From NCBI GenBank assembly GCA_964553405.1, contig CAZKLS010000019.1, positions 1 through 32,929 of the forward strand: a DNA stretch of 32,929 nucleotides, given 5' to 3'. Each line of letters starts with the position of its first letter. The first letter of the stretch is position 1. Position numbers and translations under genes: made by a program. Shown here one piece after another: positions 22,337 through 29,521 of this stretch. Source of the stretch: DATIRA01 sp964553405 (GTDB lineage Bacteria; Pseudomonadota; Gammaproteobacteria; Steroidobacterales; Steroidobacteraceae). The notes under the pieces were generated by a model. That model saw nothing but the letters and a program-made list of their open reading frames with translations. It was not told the origin of the DNA and did no database searches.

Positions 22337-22365
22337 GTGACACCTGTATTGATATTTTGCGACAC
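22337..22365. promoter_or_regulatory. Direct repeat in the BVMO/AraC divergent region
   Basis: G(T/C)GACAC occurs at 22337-22343 and 22359-22365, 22 nt apart and on one face of the helix, with AT-rich sequence (TATTGATATTTT) between. AraC-type activators often bind direct repeats with two-turn spacing, so this is a candidate site for the adjacent regulator. Confidence 0.35.
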
Positions 22366-22386
22366 TGCCGTCTGGAGCCCGACAGC

Positions 22387-23463
22387 ATGCCTGCAACCGA
22401 CAATTCGGCCCCGCTGCGCAGCGGATGGCACGTCTGCAGCTCGTTGATGAGCCGCGAACTGCGGCTCGCCTACGGGCTGGGCCCGTTCATCCGCTATCTG
22501 GATGCCCATGGGATACGCGTGGACCCGCTGCTGGATCGCGCCGGCATCCCGCAACTCGCGCTCGACGAGCCCGCCTGCCAGATCACGCTGGAGCAGGAAC
22601 TCGACTTCACACTGGCCGCGCTCGGCCGGCTGCGCCAACCGGACGCAGGCCTGCGCGTCGGGCAGTCGTACCATCTGAACATGTTCGGCGTGCTCGGCCT
22701 GGCAGCCTCGGCCTGCGCAGACGTCAGCGAGATGATCCGGGTCTTCTTCGACTATCCGCTATTGGCCTGGGGCATGTTCGAGGCATCGCTGTGGCGCAAC
22801 GAGCGCCACGCGCTGCTGCAGATCGAAGAGCGCGTCGACCTCGGCGATTGCCGCAGCTTCTTCGCCGAGCGCGACCTCGCCTGCTTCGTCACCTTGCTGC
22901 GGGACCTGCTCGGTCCGCGAGCGATCCCGCTGCGGGTCTCGTTCGCGCACGCGGCAGCGACCGGTACCGCCTCCTACCGGGAGTTCTTCGGCTGCGAGCT
23001 CGTCTTCTCGGCGCCGGTCAGCGGGATCCTGATGGATGCGCGTGTGCTCGATGCGCCGCTGCCCCAGGCCAACGAGACCTCGCGGCGACTCTTCGAGGCG
23101 CAATGCCGCGCGATGAGCCAGAACCTCGAGGCGCCGGCAAACCATGCCGAGCTCGTCCGTCGCTGGTTGCGCTGGAGCACGCCGATCGGTTCGCTGCCGG
23201 AAATCGCCGCCGCGTTGCGCATGAACGAGCGCACGCTGCAGCGGCGCCTGTCCGCGGAGGGCACGTCGTTCTCGACGCTGCTGCGGGAAATACGGCTGGA
23301 ACGGGCGCGCAAGTACCTCGGGCTACGTCACATGAGCCTGCAGGAGATTGCCGAGCGACTCGGATACCGGGACTCAGTGGCTTTCTGCCACGCCTACAAG
23401 GACTGGACTGGAGCGTCGCCGCGCCGTGGCCACGGTATTGCACGACCGTCGCGACAGCATTGA
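22387..23463 (+). CDS. AraC-family transcriptional regulator
   Basis: The 358-aa protein has an N-terminal sensing domain of the Arabinose_bd type (about 20-215: LRVGQSYHLNMFGVLGLAAS, FAHAAATGTASYREFFGC) and a C-terminal double HTH (about 255-350: SLPEIAAALRMNERTLQRRL and QEIAERLGYRDSVAFCHAYK). This architecture is typical of OruR/ArgR-like and lipid/ketone-responsive AraC regulators in gammaproteobacteria. It is divergent from the monooxygenase-lactonase pair across 126 nt with a candidate direct-repeat site, so it probably activates that pair in response to the substrate. GGAG lies about 9 nt before the ATG; an ATG at 22447 is possible. Confidence 0.9.
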   Translation: MPATDNSAPLRSGWHVCSSLMSRELRLAYGLGPFIRYLDAHGIRVDPLLDRAGIPQLALDEPACQITLEQELDFTLAALGRLRQPDAGLRVGQSYHLNMFGVLGLAASACADVSEMIRVFFDYPLLAWGMFEASLWRNERHALLQIEERVDLGDCRSFFAERDLACFVTLLRDLLGPRAIPLRVSFAHAAATGTASYREFFGCELVFSAPVSGILMDARVLDAPLPQANETSRRLFEAQCRAMSQNLEAPANHAELVRRWLRWSTPIGSLPEIAAALRMNERTLQRRLSAEGTSFSTLLREIRLERARKYLGLRHMSLQEIAERLGYRDSVAFCHAYKDWTGASPRRGHGIARPSRQH

Positions 23464-23533
23464 TCCACCGGCTTCCCGGGCATCGCGTCGCGCCCGACCA
23501 GGACGCCGCGTCCCGGATCTCCGACTGCCCCGG

Positions 23534-23740
23534 CTACGTCGCCTGACCCGGCCGGCCACCGAGCACCCGCGCCGGCAACATCACCAGGGCGCGAAGGAAG
23601 GCGAACACGCCCTCGACCGCCATGCCGAGCAGCCGGAACGGCAGCAGCAGCAGCCACACCAGCGGCCAGAGGACCAGCGCGAGCAGCGCGAGCGGCCAGC
23701 ACACGACCAGAAGCAGCAGCCACAGCAGGAACTTCACCAC
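23534..23740 (-). CDS. Small hydrophobic membrane protein
   Basis: The 68-aa product, read from GTG 23740, is dominated by long hydrophobic helices (VKFLLWLLLLVVCWPLALLA, then LVWLLLLPFRLLGMAV and FAFLRALVMLPARVL). I do not recognise it. GGAGGA lies 7 nt before this GTG, which supports the start over an ATG-like start further upstream that would add 12 polar residues. It converges on the AraC gene with about 70 nt between stops. Its function is unknown. Confidence 0.6.
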   Translation of the reverse strand: MVKFLLWLLLLVVCWPLALLALVLWPLVWLLLLPFRLLGMAVEGVFAFLRALVMLPARVLGGRPGQAT

Positions 23741-23879
23741 GCCTGGATCCTCCGTGCACCCGGTACCGGGCGGCACCGCAGATCATTTTAGACCACGGGC
23801 AGCGCTTCGCGTTCAGCCCCGCTGCCGCGTCCGCGGCACGCTGCGGCCCGCCGCGATGTACTGCTGATGCGTGCTGGCG

Positions 23880-23885
23880 TATAAA
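23880..23885 (+). promoter_or_regulatory. Possible -10 box (TATAAA) of the DUF6351 gene
   Basis: TATAAA matches five of six -10 positions and lies 58 nt before the ATG. No convincing -35 is seen at 17 nt. Confidence 0.35.
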
Positions 23886-23892
23886 AGAGGCT

Positions 23893-23910
23893 CTGCGCCT
23901 GCGGGCGCAG
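23893..23910 (+). other. 5' leader hairpin of the DUF6351 gene
   Basis: CTGCGCC-TGCG-GGCGCAG is a perfect 7-bp stem with a tetraloop, lying between the predicted transcription start and the ribosome site. It may stabilise the mRNA. Confidence 0.35.
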
Positions 23911-23943
23911 CCATAACAAGTCCAAGGCAAGGAGGGGAGAATC

Positions 23944-26253
23944 ATGCGAAGACTCGTGGCTCTTGTTGTATTGCTCGCGACCACCCAGGTCGCATACACG
24001 AAATCCGACGTTCCGAAGCACAACCCCGCAAGCGACGAGTTCGCGGTCGAGGTGGTGTCGTCTGCGCCGGACCAGGTGAGCGGCGGCGATGCGCGCCTGC
24101 ACGTCCAGGTGCCCCGGACCGTGCCGCTGCACCAGGCCGAGGTGTGGGTGAACGGCAGTGACCAGCGCGGCCGCTTCAAGGTGATCCCGGGAACGCGCAC
24201 GCTGAGCGGCGTGATCGACGGCCTCGATCCCGGCGACAACCTCGTCGTCGTGAAGGCCAACGGCCGCGGCCGCGGCCGGCCCGCGCCGGTCAGCATGACG
24301 CTGACCAACTACCCGATCACCGGACCGATCTTCTCGGGCCCGCACCAGTATCCGTTCGTCTGCACGACGATGACACAGGGCCTGGGCCAGCCCATTCCGG
24401 ATGATCCCGTGACCGGCACGAAGTCCTTCGACGCGGCCGGCAACCTGGTCGGCTACAGCCGCAACTGCTCCGCGCCGACGCTGGTGACCTTCCATTACCG
24501 CAGCACCGGCGGCGCCTGGAAAGACTACGCGCCCGGCATGCCGCGCCCCGCCGACATGGCGCAGACCACGACCAGCGCGGGAAAGACCGTGGACTTCATC
24601 GTGCGCCGCGAGCGCGGCACGATCAATCGCTTCCTGTACAGCATCGCGATGCTGGCGCCGTATGACACCGGCCCCGAGTCGCTCGGCACGGAGGCCTGGA
24701 ACGGCAACGTCGTGTACCGCTTCGACGGCGGCGTGGCGATCGGGCACTCGCAGGGCAACATGAGCACCTCGGCGTCGCTGTACGACTTCCCGCTCGCACG
24801 GGGCTATGCCGTGCTGCACTCCTCGGGCACGCGAACCAGCACGCACTACAACCTGCAGCTGGGCGGCGAGACCGCGCTGATGGTCAAGGAGCGCTTCATC
24901 GAGCTCTACGACGTCCCGGGCTACACGGTCGGGATCGGCGGCTCCGGCGGCGCGATCCAGCAATACGTCTACGCGCAGAACCACCCAGGGCTGCTCGACG
25001 CCGGCATCCCGCAGTACTCGTACCCGGACATGGTGACCCAGGCGGTTCACGTCGGCGACTGCGAACTGCTCGAGTTCTTCATGGACGCGCTGGACGGCAT
25101 GAATCCGCGCTGGATGACCTGGACCAACCGGACCTTGCTCGAAGGCATGGCGGCCAGCAACACGTTGCCGAATCCCTACACCGGCGGCGTGCCGGGACTC
25201 ACCGAGTGCATCAACGGCTGGCGTGGACTGTCTCCGCTGGCGCTGAACCCGAACTACGGCCAGGCCTCGAACCAGCAGCTGTTCGAGCCGCAGTCCGCGA
25301 TCGCCGCGATCGAGTGGAGCCATTTCGGCGACATCATCAACATCGTCGGCCGCGACGCGGACGGCTATGCACGCAATTACTGGGACAACGTCGGGGTGCA
25401 GTACGGCCTGCAGGCCGTCGCCGACGGCAGCATCACGCCGGCCGAGTTCCTCAAGCTCAACGCCGTGACGGGCGGCTGGAAGAACGAGCCCGACATGGTC
25501 CAGGAGGGCTCGCCGTTCTATCCCCCGGGCGTCATCGACCTGACGAACTGGGATCCGTGGAGCAGCCGGAACCAGGCGTTCAACATCAGCGGCGTGCCGG
25601 CGCCGCGCCAGCAGGGCAACCTCGACGCGATGCGCGCGGTCTACGAATCGGGTCTCGTCTTCCGCGGCGGCATCGGGATCCCGATCATCGACTGGCGGCA
25701 TTACCTCGAGGACGAGCTCGACATGCACAACTCGCACCAGTCGTTCGCGTCGCGCAAGCGCATGCTGAATTTCGACGGCGACGCGAGCAACCAGGTCGTC
25801 TGGTTCACCGACGTCGTGGATCCGGGTGCGCGCTTCGACCAGACGCCGGAAGCGCTCGAAGTGATCGATGAGTGGATGAGCAACATCCGGATGAACCCGT
25901 CGGGCGGAGTCGCTGGCAACAAGCCGCCGCGCGCGACCGATCGGTGCTTCGACGAGAACGGCATCGAGATCGCCAGCGGTCCCGGCGTCTGGGACGGCAT
26001 CATCGATGCGAAGCCCGCCGGCGCCTGCACGCAGAAATTCAAGACCTACAGCACGCCGCGTCGCGTGGCCGGAGGACCGTTCGAGCAGAGCATCTTCAAG
26101 TGCCAGCTGATGCCGGTGGCCGAGGCGATCGCGCGGGGACTCTACGGCGTCTGGACTCCGAGCCCGGTCGAGGCGGCGACGCTGCAGGCGATCTTCCCTG
26201 CCGGCGTCTGCGACTACACGAAGCCGGACCTGGGGCTGCCGCCGGGCTGGTGA
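23944..26253 (+). CDS. DUF6351 family exported alpha/beta-hydrolase-like protein
   Basis: The 769-aa precursor has a signal peptide (about 1-19), an N-terminal beta-sandwich-like region (33-120, FAVEVVSSAPDQVSGGDARL) and a large domain of the DUF6351 family. A nucleophile elbow GIGGSGGAIQQ places a candidate catalytic Ser at 334; the motif GHSQGN near 267-272 is a second Ser-containing segment. Cys pairs (Cys140, Cys175) suggest disulfides, consistent with export. The family is uncharacterised; a secreted esterase or polyester/tannin-type hydrolase is a plausible inference. A very strong AGGAGGGGAG lies before the ATG. The gene is monocistronic: own -10 box and leader hairpin, and an intrinsic terminator 54 nt after the stop. 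Confidence 0.85.
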   Translation: MRRLVALVVLLATTQVAYTKSDVPKHNPASDEFAVEVVSSAPDQVSGGDARLHVQVPRTVPLHQAEVWVNGSDQRGRFKVIPGTRTLSGVIDGLDPGDNLVVVKANGRGRGRPAPVSMTLTNYPITGPIFSGPHQYPFVCTTMTQGLGQPIPDDPVTGTKSFDAAGNLVGYSRNCSAPTLVTFHYRSTGGAWKDYAPGMPRPADMAQTTTSAGKTVDFIVRRERGTINRFLYSIAMLAPYDTGPESLGTEAWNGNVVYRFDGGVAIGHSQGNMSTSASLYDFPLARGYAVLHSSGTRTSTHYNLQLGGETALMVKERFIELYDVPGYTVGIGGSGGAIQQYVYAQNHPGLLDAGIPQYSYPDMVTQAVHVGDCELLEFFMDALDGMNPRWMTWTNRTLLEGMAASNTLPNPYTGGVPGLTECINGWRGLSPLALNPNYGQASNQQLFEPQSAIAAIEWSHFGDIINIVGRDADGYARNYWDNVGVQYGLQAVADGSITPAEFLKLNAVTGGWKNEPDMVQEGSPFYPPGVIDLTNWDPWSSRNQAFNISGVPAPRQQGNLDAMRAVYESGLVFRGGIGIPIIDWRHYLEDELDMHNSHQSFASRKRMLNFDGDASNQVVWFTDVVDPGARFDQTPEALEVIDEWMSNIRMNPSGGVAGNKPPRATDRCFDENGIEIASGPGVWDGIIDAKPAGACTQKFKTYSTPRRVAGGPFEQSIFKCQLMPVAEAIARGLYGVWTPSPVEAATLQAIFPAGVCDYTKPDLGLPPGW

Positions 26254-26306
26254 TCGATCCGCGCCGGTGCCTGCGGCGCAGACGGCACGGCACCGGAATC
26301 CCTCCC

Positions 26307-26338
26307 GAACCCCCGCGATTGCGGGGGTTCTTCTTTCT
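26307..26338 (+). terminator. Rho-independent terminator of the DUF6351 gene
   Basis: GAACCCCCGC-GATT-GCGGGGGTTC forms a perfect 10-bp GC-rich stem with a 4-nt loop, followed by TTCTTTCT. It is the clearest intrinsic terminator in the window. Confidence 0.9.
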
Positions 26339-26378
26339 GCAGATCGATCACTCCTGTCGGGTTCGAGCCGAACCAGGC

Positions 26379-26407
26379 TTGCAATTGCGGCCGGATTTTC
26401 ATAAGAA
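26379..26407 (+). promoter_or_regulatory. Predicted promoter of the egtB operon
   Basis: TTGCAA (26379-26384) and TAAGAA (26402-26407) are separated by 17 nt, 62 nt before the egtB ATG. A second TTGCAA follows at 26409-26414. Confidence 0.4.
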
Positions 26408-26469
26408 CTTGCAAGGAATCCCGCAGCATCGACGAACGGTCGCAGCAGTCGCGGCTGGAGGACCCCACC

Positions 26470-27771
26470 ATGGCCACACATCCGCGCGCCCATCTTCCTG
26501 CTTCACGATCGGGCATCGCGGCTGCTCGCGAGCCGCTCTCGCTGCGTTATCGTGCGGTCCGGGAAACCTCGCTCGAGATCGCCGCGGCGCTCGAGATCGA
26601 GGACCAGGTCGTGCAGAGCATGCCCGACGTGAGCCCGACCAAATGGCACCTGGGCCACACGAGCTGGTTTTTCGAGGAGTTCCTGCTCGGCCCGCGGCTG
26701 CCCGGTTACCGGCCCTTCGATGAGCGCTTCGGATACCTGTTCAATTCCTACTACGAGTCGGTCGGTCCGCGCCATGCGCGACCACGCCGCGGACTGCTGA
26801 CGCGACCGACGCTCCGCGAGGTGCTGCGCTACCGCGCCCACGTCGATCAGCACATGACGCGCCTCATCGAGACCATCGAGACCGGGAGCGAAGCGTGGCC
26901 GCTGGTCGAGCTCGGCCTGAACCACGAGCAGCAGCATCAGGAGCTCATGCTCACGGACCTCAAGCACGTACTGTCCTGCAATCCGCTAGAGCCCGCCTAT
27001 CGCAGTGACCTCGAGCCCGCCGCGACCGCCGGGGCCGCGACGCCGCTCGGCTGGATCGCGTTCGGCGAAGGGCTGCGTGAGATCGGGACGGACGGCGAGG
27101 CGGCCTTCTGCTTCGACAACGAAACGCCGAGGCACCGCGAGTGGCTCGAGGCTTTCGAACTCGCCGACCGGCTGGTCACCAACGGCGAGTACCGCGAGTT
27201 CATCCGCGCCGGCGGCTACCAGCAGCCGACGCTCTGGCTTTCAGACGGCTGGTCGGTGGTGCAGCAGCAGGGATGGAGCCGTCCCCTTTACTGGTCGGAT
27301 GACCTGGAAAGCGAGTTCACGCTGGCGGGTCGTCGCCCGCTCGATCCGGCAGCCCCGGTCTGTCACCTGAGCTACTACGAGGCCGATGCGTTCGCCCGTT
27401 GGGCCGCCGCGCGGCTGCCGACCGAAGCCGAATGGGAAACCGCGGCCACTGGACTGCCGGTGGACGGAAACCTGCTGGACCGCGACGCGCTGCGACCGCT
27501 TCCTGCAGCTGCCGGAACGGGCTTGCGCCAGATGTTCGGCGATGTTTGGGAATGGACCCGTTCGCCCTACGGCCCGTATCCGGGCTTCCGGCCGGCGGCC
27601 GGCGCGATCGGCGAATACAACGGGAAGTTCATGTGCAGCCAGTTCGTGCTGCGTGGCGGCTCCTGCGCAACGCCTGCAGGCCATATCCGTCCAGGCTACC
27701 GCAACTTCTTCTACCCGCATTCGCGCTGGCAGTTCACGGGTTTGCGGCTGGCCAGGGACCTCGGCGCGTGA
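26470..27771 (+). CDS. egtB: Ergothioneine biosynthesis protein EgtB (sulfoxide synthase)
   Basis: The 433-aa protein has a DinB-like helical domain (about 27-170) and a C-terminal FGE-sulfatase-like domain (about 190-433). The non-haem iron three-His site is visible: His63 (WHLGHTSWFFEE) and the HX3HXE motif with His152 and His156 (NHEQQHQEL). FGE marks include RLPTEAEWE, FGDVWEWT, LRGGSCATP and RPGYRNFF. EgtB joins hercynine to a thiol donor (gamma-Glu-Cys or Cys depending on type) through an oxygen-dependent sulfoxide reaction. GGAGGA lies 8 nt before the ATG. Its stop overlaps the egtD start by 4 nt. EgtA, EgtC and EgtE are not in the window. Confidence 0.95.
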   Translation: MATHPRAHLPASRSGIAAAREPLSLRYRAVRETSLEIAAALEIEDQVVQSMPDVSPTKWHLGHTSWFFEEFLLGPRLPGYRPFDERFGYLFNSYYESVGPRHARPRRGLLTRPTLREVLRYRAHVDQHMTRLIETIETGSEAWPLVELGLNHEQQHQELMLTDLKHVLSCNPLEPAYRSDLEPAATAGAATPLGWIAFGEGLREIGTDGEAAFCFDNETPRHREWLEAFELADRLVTNGEYREFIRAGGYQQPTLWLSDGWSVVQQQGWSRPLYWSDDLESEFTLAGRRPLDPAAPVCHLSYYEADAFARWAAARLPTEAEWETAATGLPVDGNLLDRDALRPLPAAAGTGLRQMFGDVWEWTRSPYGPYPGFRPAAGAIGEYNGKFMCSQFVLRGGSCATPAGHIRPGYRNFFYPHSRWQFTGLRLARDLGA

Positions 27772-28766
27772 AGCAGTCAAGCATCGCACTGGACCGGCGC
27801 GCGGAGCTCGCCGAGCGCGAGCGACGGATCGCCGAGGTGGTCGCCGGGCTGAGCGAGCGGCCGATGCGCCTGTCGCCGCTGTGGTTCTACGACGAGCGCG
27901 GCTCCGCGTTGTTCGAGCGGATCTGCACTCTGCCCGAGTACTACCTGACCCGGACCGAGCTTCGAATCATGCAGCAGCACGTCGCAGCGATGGCGGCTGC
28001 GCTCGGACCGCGGGTCGCGCTGATCGAGCCAGGCAGCGGAGCGAGCCGCAAGACGCGCCTGCTGCTCGAAGCGCTCGAGCGCCCCGCCGCCTACCTGCCG
28101 GTGGACATCTCCCGGGAGCACCTGTACGCGGCGGCGCGCAGCCTGCGCCGCGACTACCCCGGGCTCGACGTGCGCCCACTCGCGGCGGATTTCACGCGGT
28201 CGATGCGGCTGCCAGCCGACCTCGGGGCTTCGTCACGGCGCCGCGTGGTGTATTTCCCGGGATCGACACTCGGAAACTTCAGGCGCGAAGAGGCGGTCGC
28301 GCTGCTGGCACGATTCAGGAGCCTCGCTGGAGGGGACGGCGCCCTGCTGCTCGGCGTGGATCGCGTCAAGGCGCCCGAAGTGCTCGAGCGCGCCTACGAT
28401 GATGCGGCAGGCGTCACTGCGGAGTTCAACCTGAACGCGCTGCGGCATCTTAACCGCGAGCTCGATGCAGGCTTCGACCTCACCGGCTTCCGGCATCGCG
28501 CGCCCTGGATCCCCGAGCAGGGCCGCATCGAGATGCACCTGGTCGCGGAACGACCCCAGCGCTTCGGCTGGGGCGAGCAGGGCTTCGCACTCGACCGGGG
28601 CGACTACCTGCTCACCGAGTATTCGCACAAGTACACGCCGGAGGACATCGCATCGATCGCAAGCGAGGCCGGATGGTCCGTGCAGCGGTCCTGGTCGGAC
28701 GACTCGGAGTGGTTCAGCGTGCTGCTGCTCGAGCCGTGCGGCGTCGGACCGCCGGGGCTGCGATAA
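27768..28766 (+). CDS. egtD: L-histidine N-alpha-methyltransferase EgtD
   Basis: The 332-aa SAM-dependent enzyme trimethylates histidine to hercynine, the first step of ergothioneine synthesis. Family motifs are intact: FYDERGSALFERI and LPEYYLTRTE (40-65), the SAM loop EPGSGASRKTRLLL (87-100), YLPVDIS (109-115), YFPGSTLGNF (162-171, Asn170 matching mycobacterial Asn166), EFNLNALRHLNREL, and TEYSHKY with Glu284 and Ser286 matching mycobacterial Glu282/Ser284, which bind the imidazole. It starts with GTG 27768 inside the egtB stop (GTGA overlap), so translation is coupled. It ends 7 nt before the transglutaminase-like gene. Confidence 0.95.
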   Translation: MKQSSIALDRRAELAERERRIAEVVAGLSERPMRLSPLWFYDERGSALFERICTLPEYYLTRTELRIMQQHVAAMAAALGPRVALIEPGSGASRKTRLLLEALERPAAYLPVDISREHLYAAARSLRRDYPGLDVRPLAADFTRSMRLPADLGASSRRRVVYFPGSTLGNFRREEAVALLARFRSLAGGDGALLLGVDRVKAPEVLERAYDDAAGVTAEFNLNALRHLNRELDAGFDLTGFRHRAPWIPEQGRIEMHLVAERPQRFGWGEQGFALDRGDYLLTEYSHKYTPEDIASIASEAGWSVQRSWSDDSEWFSVLLLEPCGVGPPGLR

Positions 28767-28767
28767 T
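28762..28767 (+). promoter_or_regulatory. -10-like hexamer before the transglutaminase-like gene
   Basis: GATAAT overlaps the egtD stop codon and ends 6 nt before the ATG at 28774, which lacks a ribosome site. It could give a leaderless transcript; coupling to egtD is the alternative. Confidence 0.25.
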
Positions 28768-28773
28768 GCCCGG

Positions 28774-29457
28774 ATGCGACGACCCGACCCACCGGCCACG
28801 CTCGCCCCGACCGCGCTGATCGACAGCGATCATCCGGCCGTTGTCGAGTTCGCTGCCACTCACGCGCGCGGCGCGACACCGACTGCAAGGGCCGTTGCGC
28901 TCTTCTATGCCGTCCGTGACGGATCCCGGTACGACCCGTACCGCATCGACCTCTCGATCGCGGGCATGAAGGCGAGCACGGTACTCGCGAACGGCTACGG
29001 CTGGTGCGTGCCGAAAGCCACGCTGCTCGCGGCCGCCTGCCGGGCGGCGGGTCTCCCGGCCCGGGTCGGTTTCGCCGACGTGCGCAATCACCTCTCGACG
29101 CGTCGCATGCGCGAGCTGATGCAGACCGACGTGTTCCACTGGCATGGCTACGCGGAAATCCGGCTCGACGGGTCGTGGCGAAAGGCCACGCCGGCGTTCA
29201 ACCGCGAACTCTGCGAGCGGTTCGACCTTCTGCCGCTCGAGTTCAACGGCGTGGACGATTCCCTGTACCACTCGTTCGACCGGCAGGGGAACCGCCACAT
29301 GGAGTACATCCACGACCGCGGCGCATTCGACGACGTTCCGCTCGCGCAGATCATCGCCGACTTCCGTCGCTACTACCCCGGCTGGGCGCCCAGCATGGCT
29401 TCGGACCTGGGCGGCGACTTCCTGGCGGACGTGGATCTCGAAGGGGCCTCCAGGTAG
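28774..29457 (+). CDS. Transglutaminase-like cysteine-protease-fold protein
   Basis: The 227-aa cytoplasmic protein shows the transglutaminase-like core: VLANGYGWCVPKATLLAAACRAAGLPARVGFADV with candidate nucleophile Cys78, and FHWHGYAEIRLDGSW with His124 (or His122). The third catalytic position, normally an Asp about 15 residues later, reads KATPAFN with no Asp at the expected place, although many members of this bacterial subgroup share that TPAF form. Members may hydrolyse or transfer acyl groups of peptides; the substrate is unknown. It starts 7 nt after egtD and has no signal peptide. A role in finishing ergothioneine synthesis is only an inference from context. Confidence 0.85.
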   Translation: MRRPDPPATLAPTALIDSDHPAVVEFAATHARGATPTARAVALFYAVRDGSRYDPYRIDLSIAGMKASTVLANGYGWCVPKATLLAAACRAAGLPARVGFADVRNHLSTRRMRELMQTDVFHWHGYAEIRLDGSWRKATPAFNRELCERFDLLPLEFNGVDDSLYHSFDRQGNRHMEYIHDRGAFDDVPLAQIIADFRRYYPGWAPSMASDLGGDFLADVDLEGASR

Positions 29458-29514
29458 GCCGGGACCGGCCCGGCGCCGTGCCGCGGCGCGCGTGCAGTTC
29501 TCCCGCCAGCGGGA
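29457..29514. terminator. Hairpins between convergent operons
   Basis: Two hairpins lie between the transglutaminase-like and acyl-CoA synthetase stops: GGCCGG-GA-CCGGCC (29457-29470) and TCCCGC-CA-GCGGGA (29501-29514). Neither has a T-run, so termination is plausible but unproven. Confidence 0.35.
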
Positions 29515-29521
29515 ATCGCGG

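Noticed and set aside
23788..26493. 901-codon open frame on the minus strand over the DUF6351 gene
   Set aside because: High GC content keeps antisense frames open. It lacks family motifs and is Arg/His/Val-rich, while the plus-strand frame has a signal peptide, ribosome site, domain motifs and terminator.
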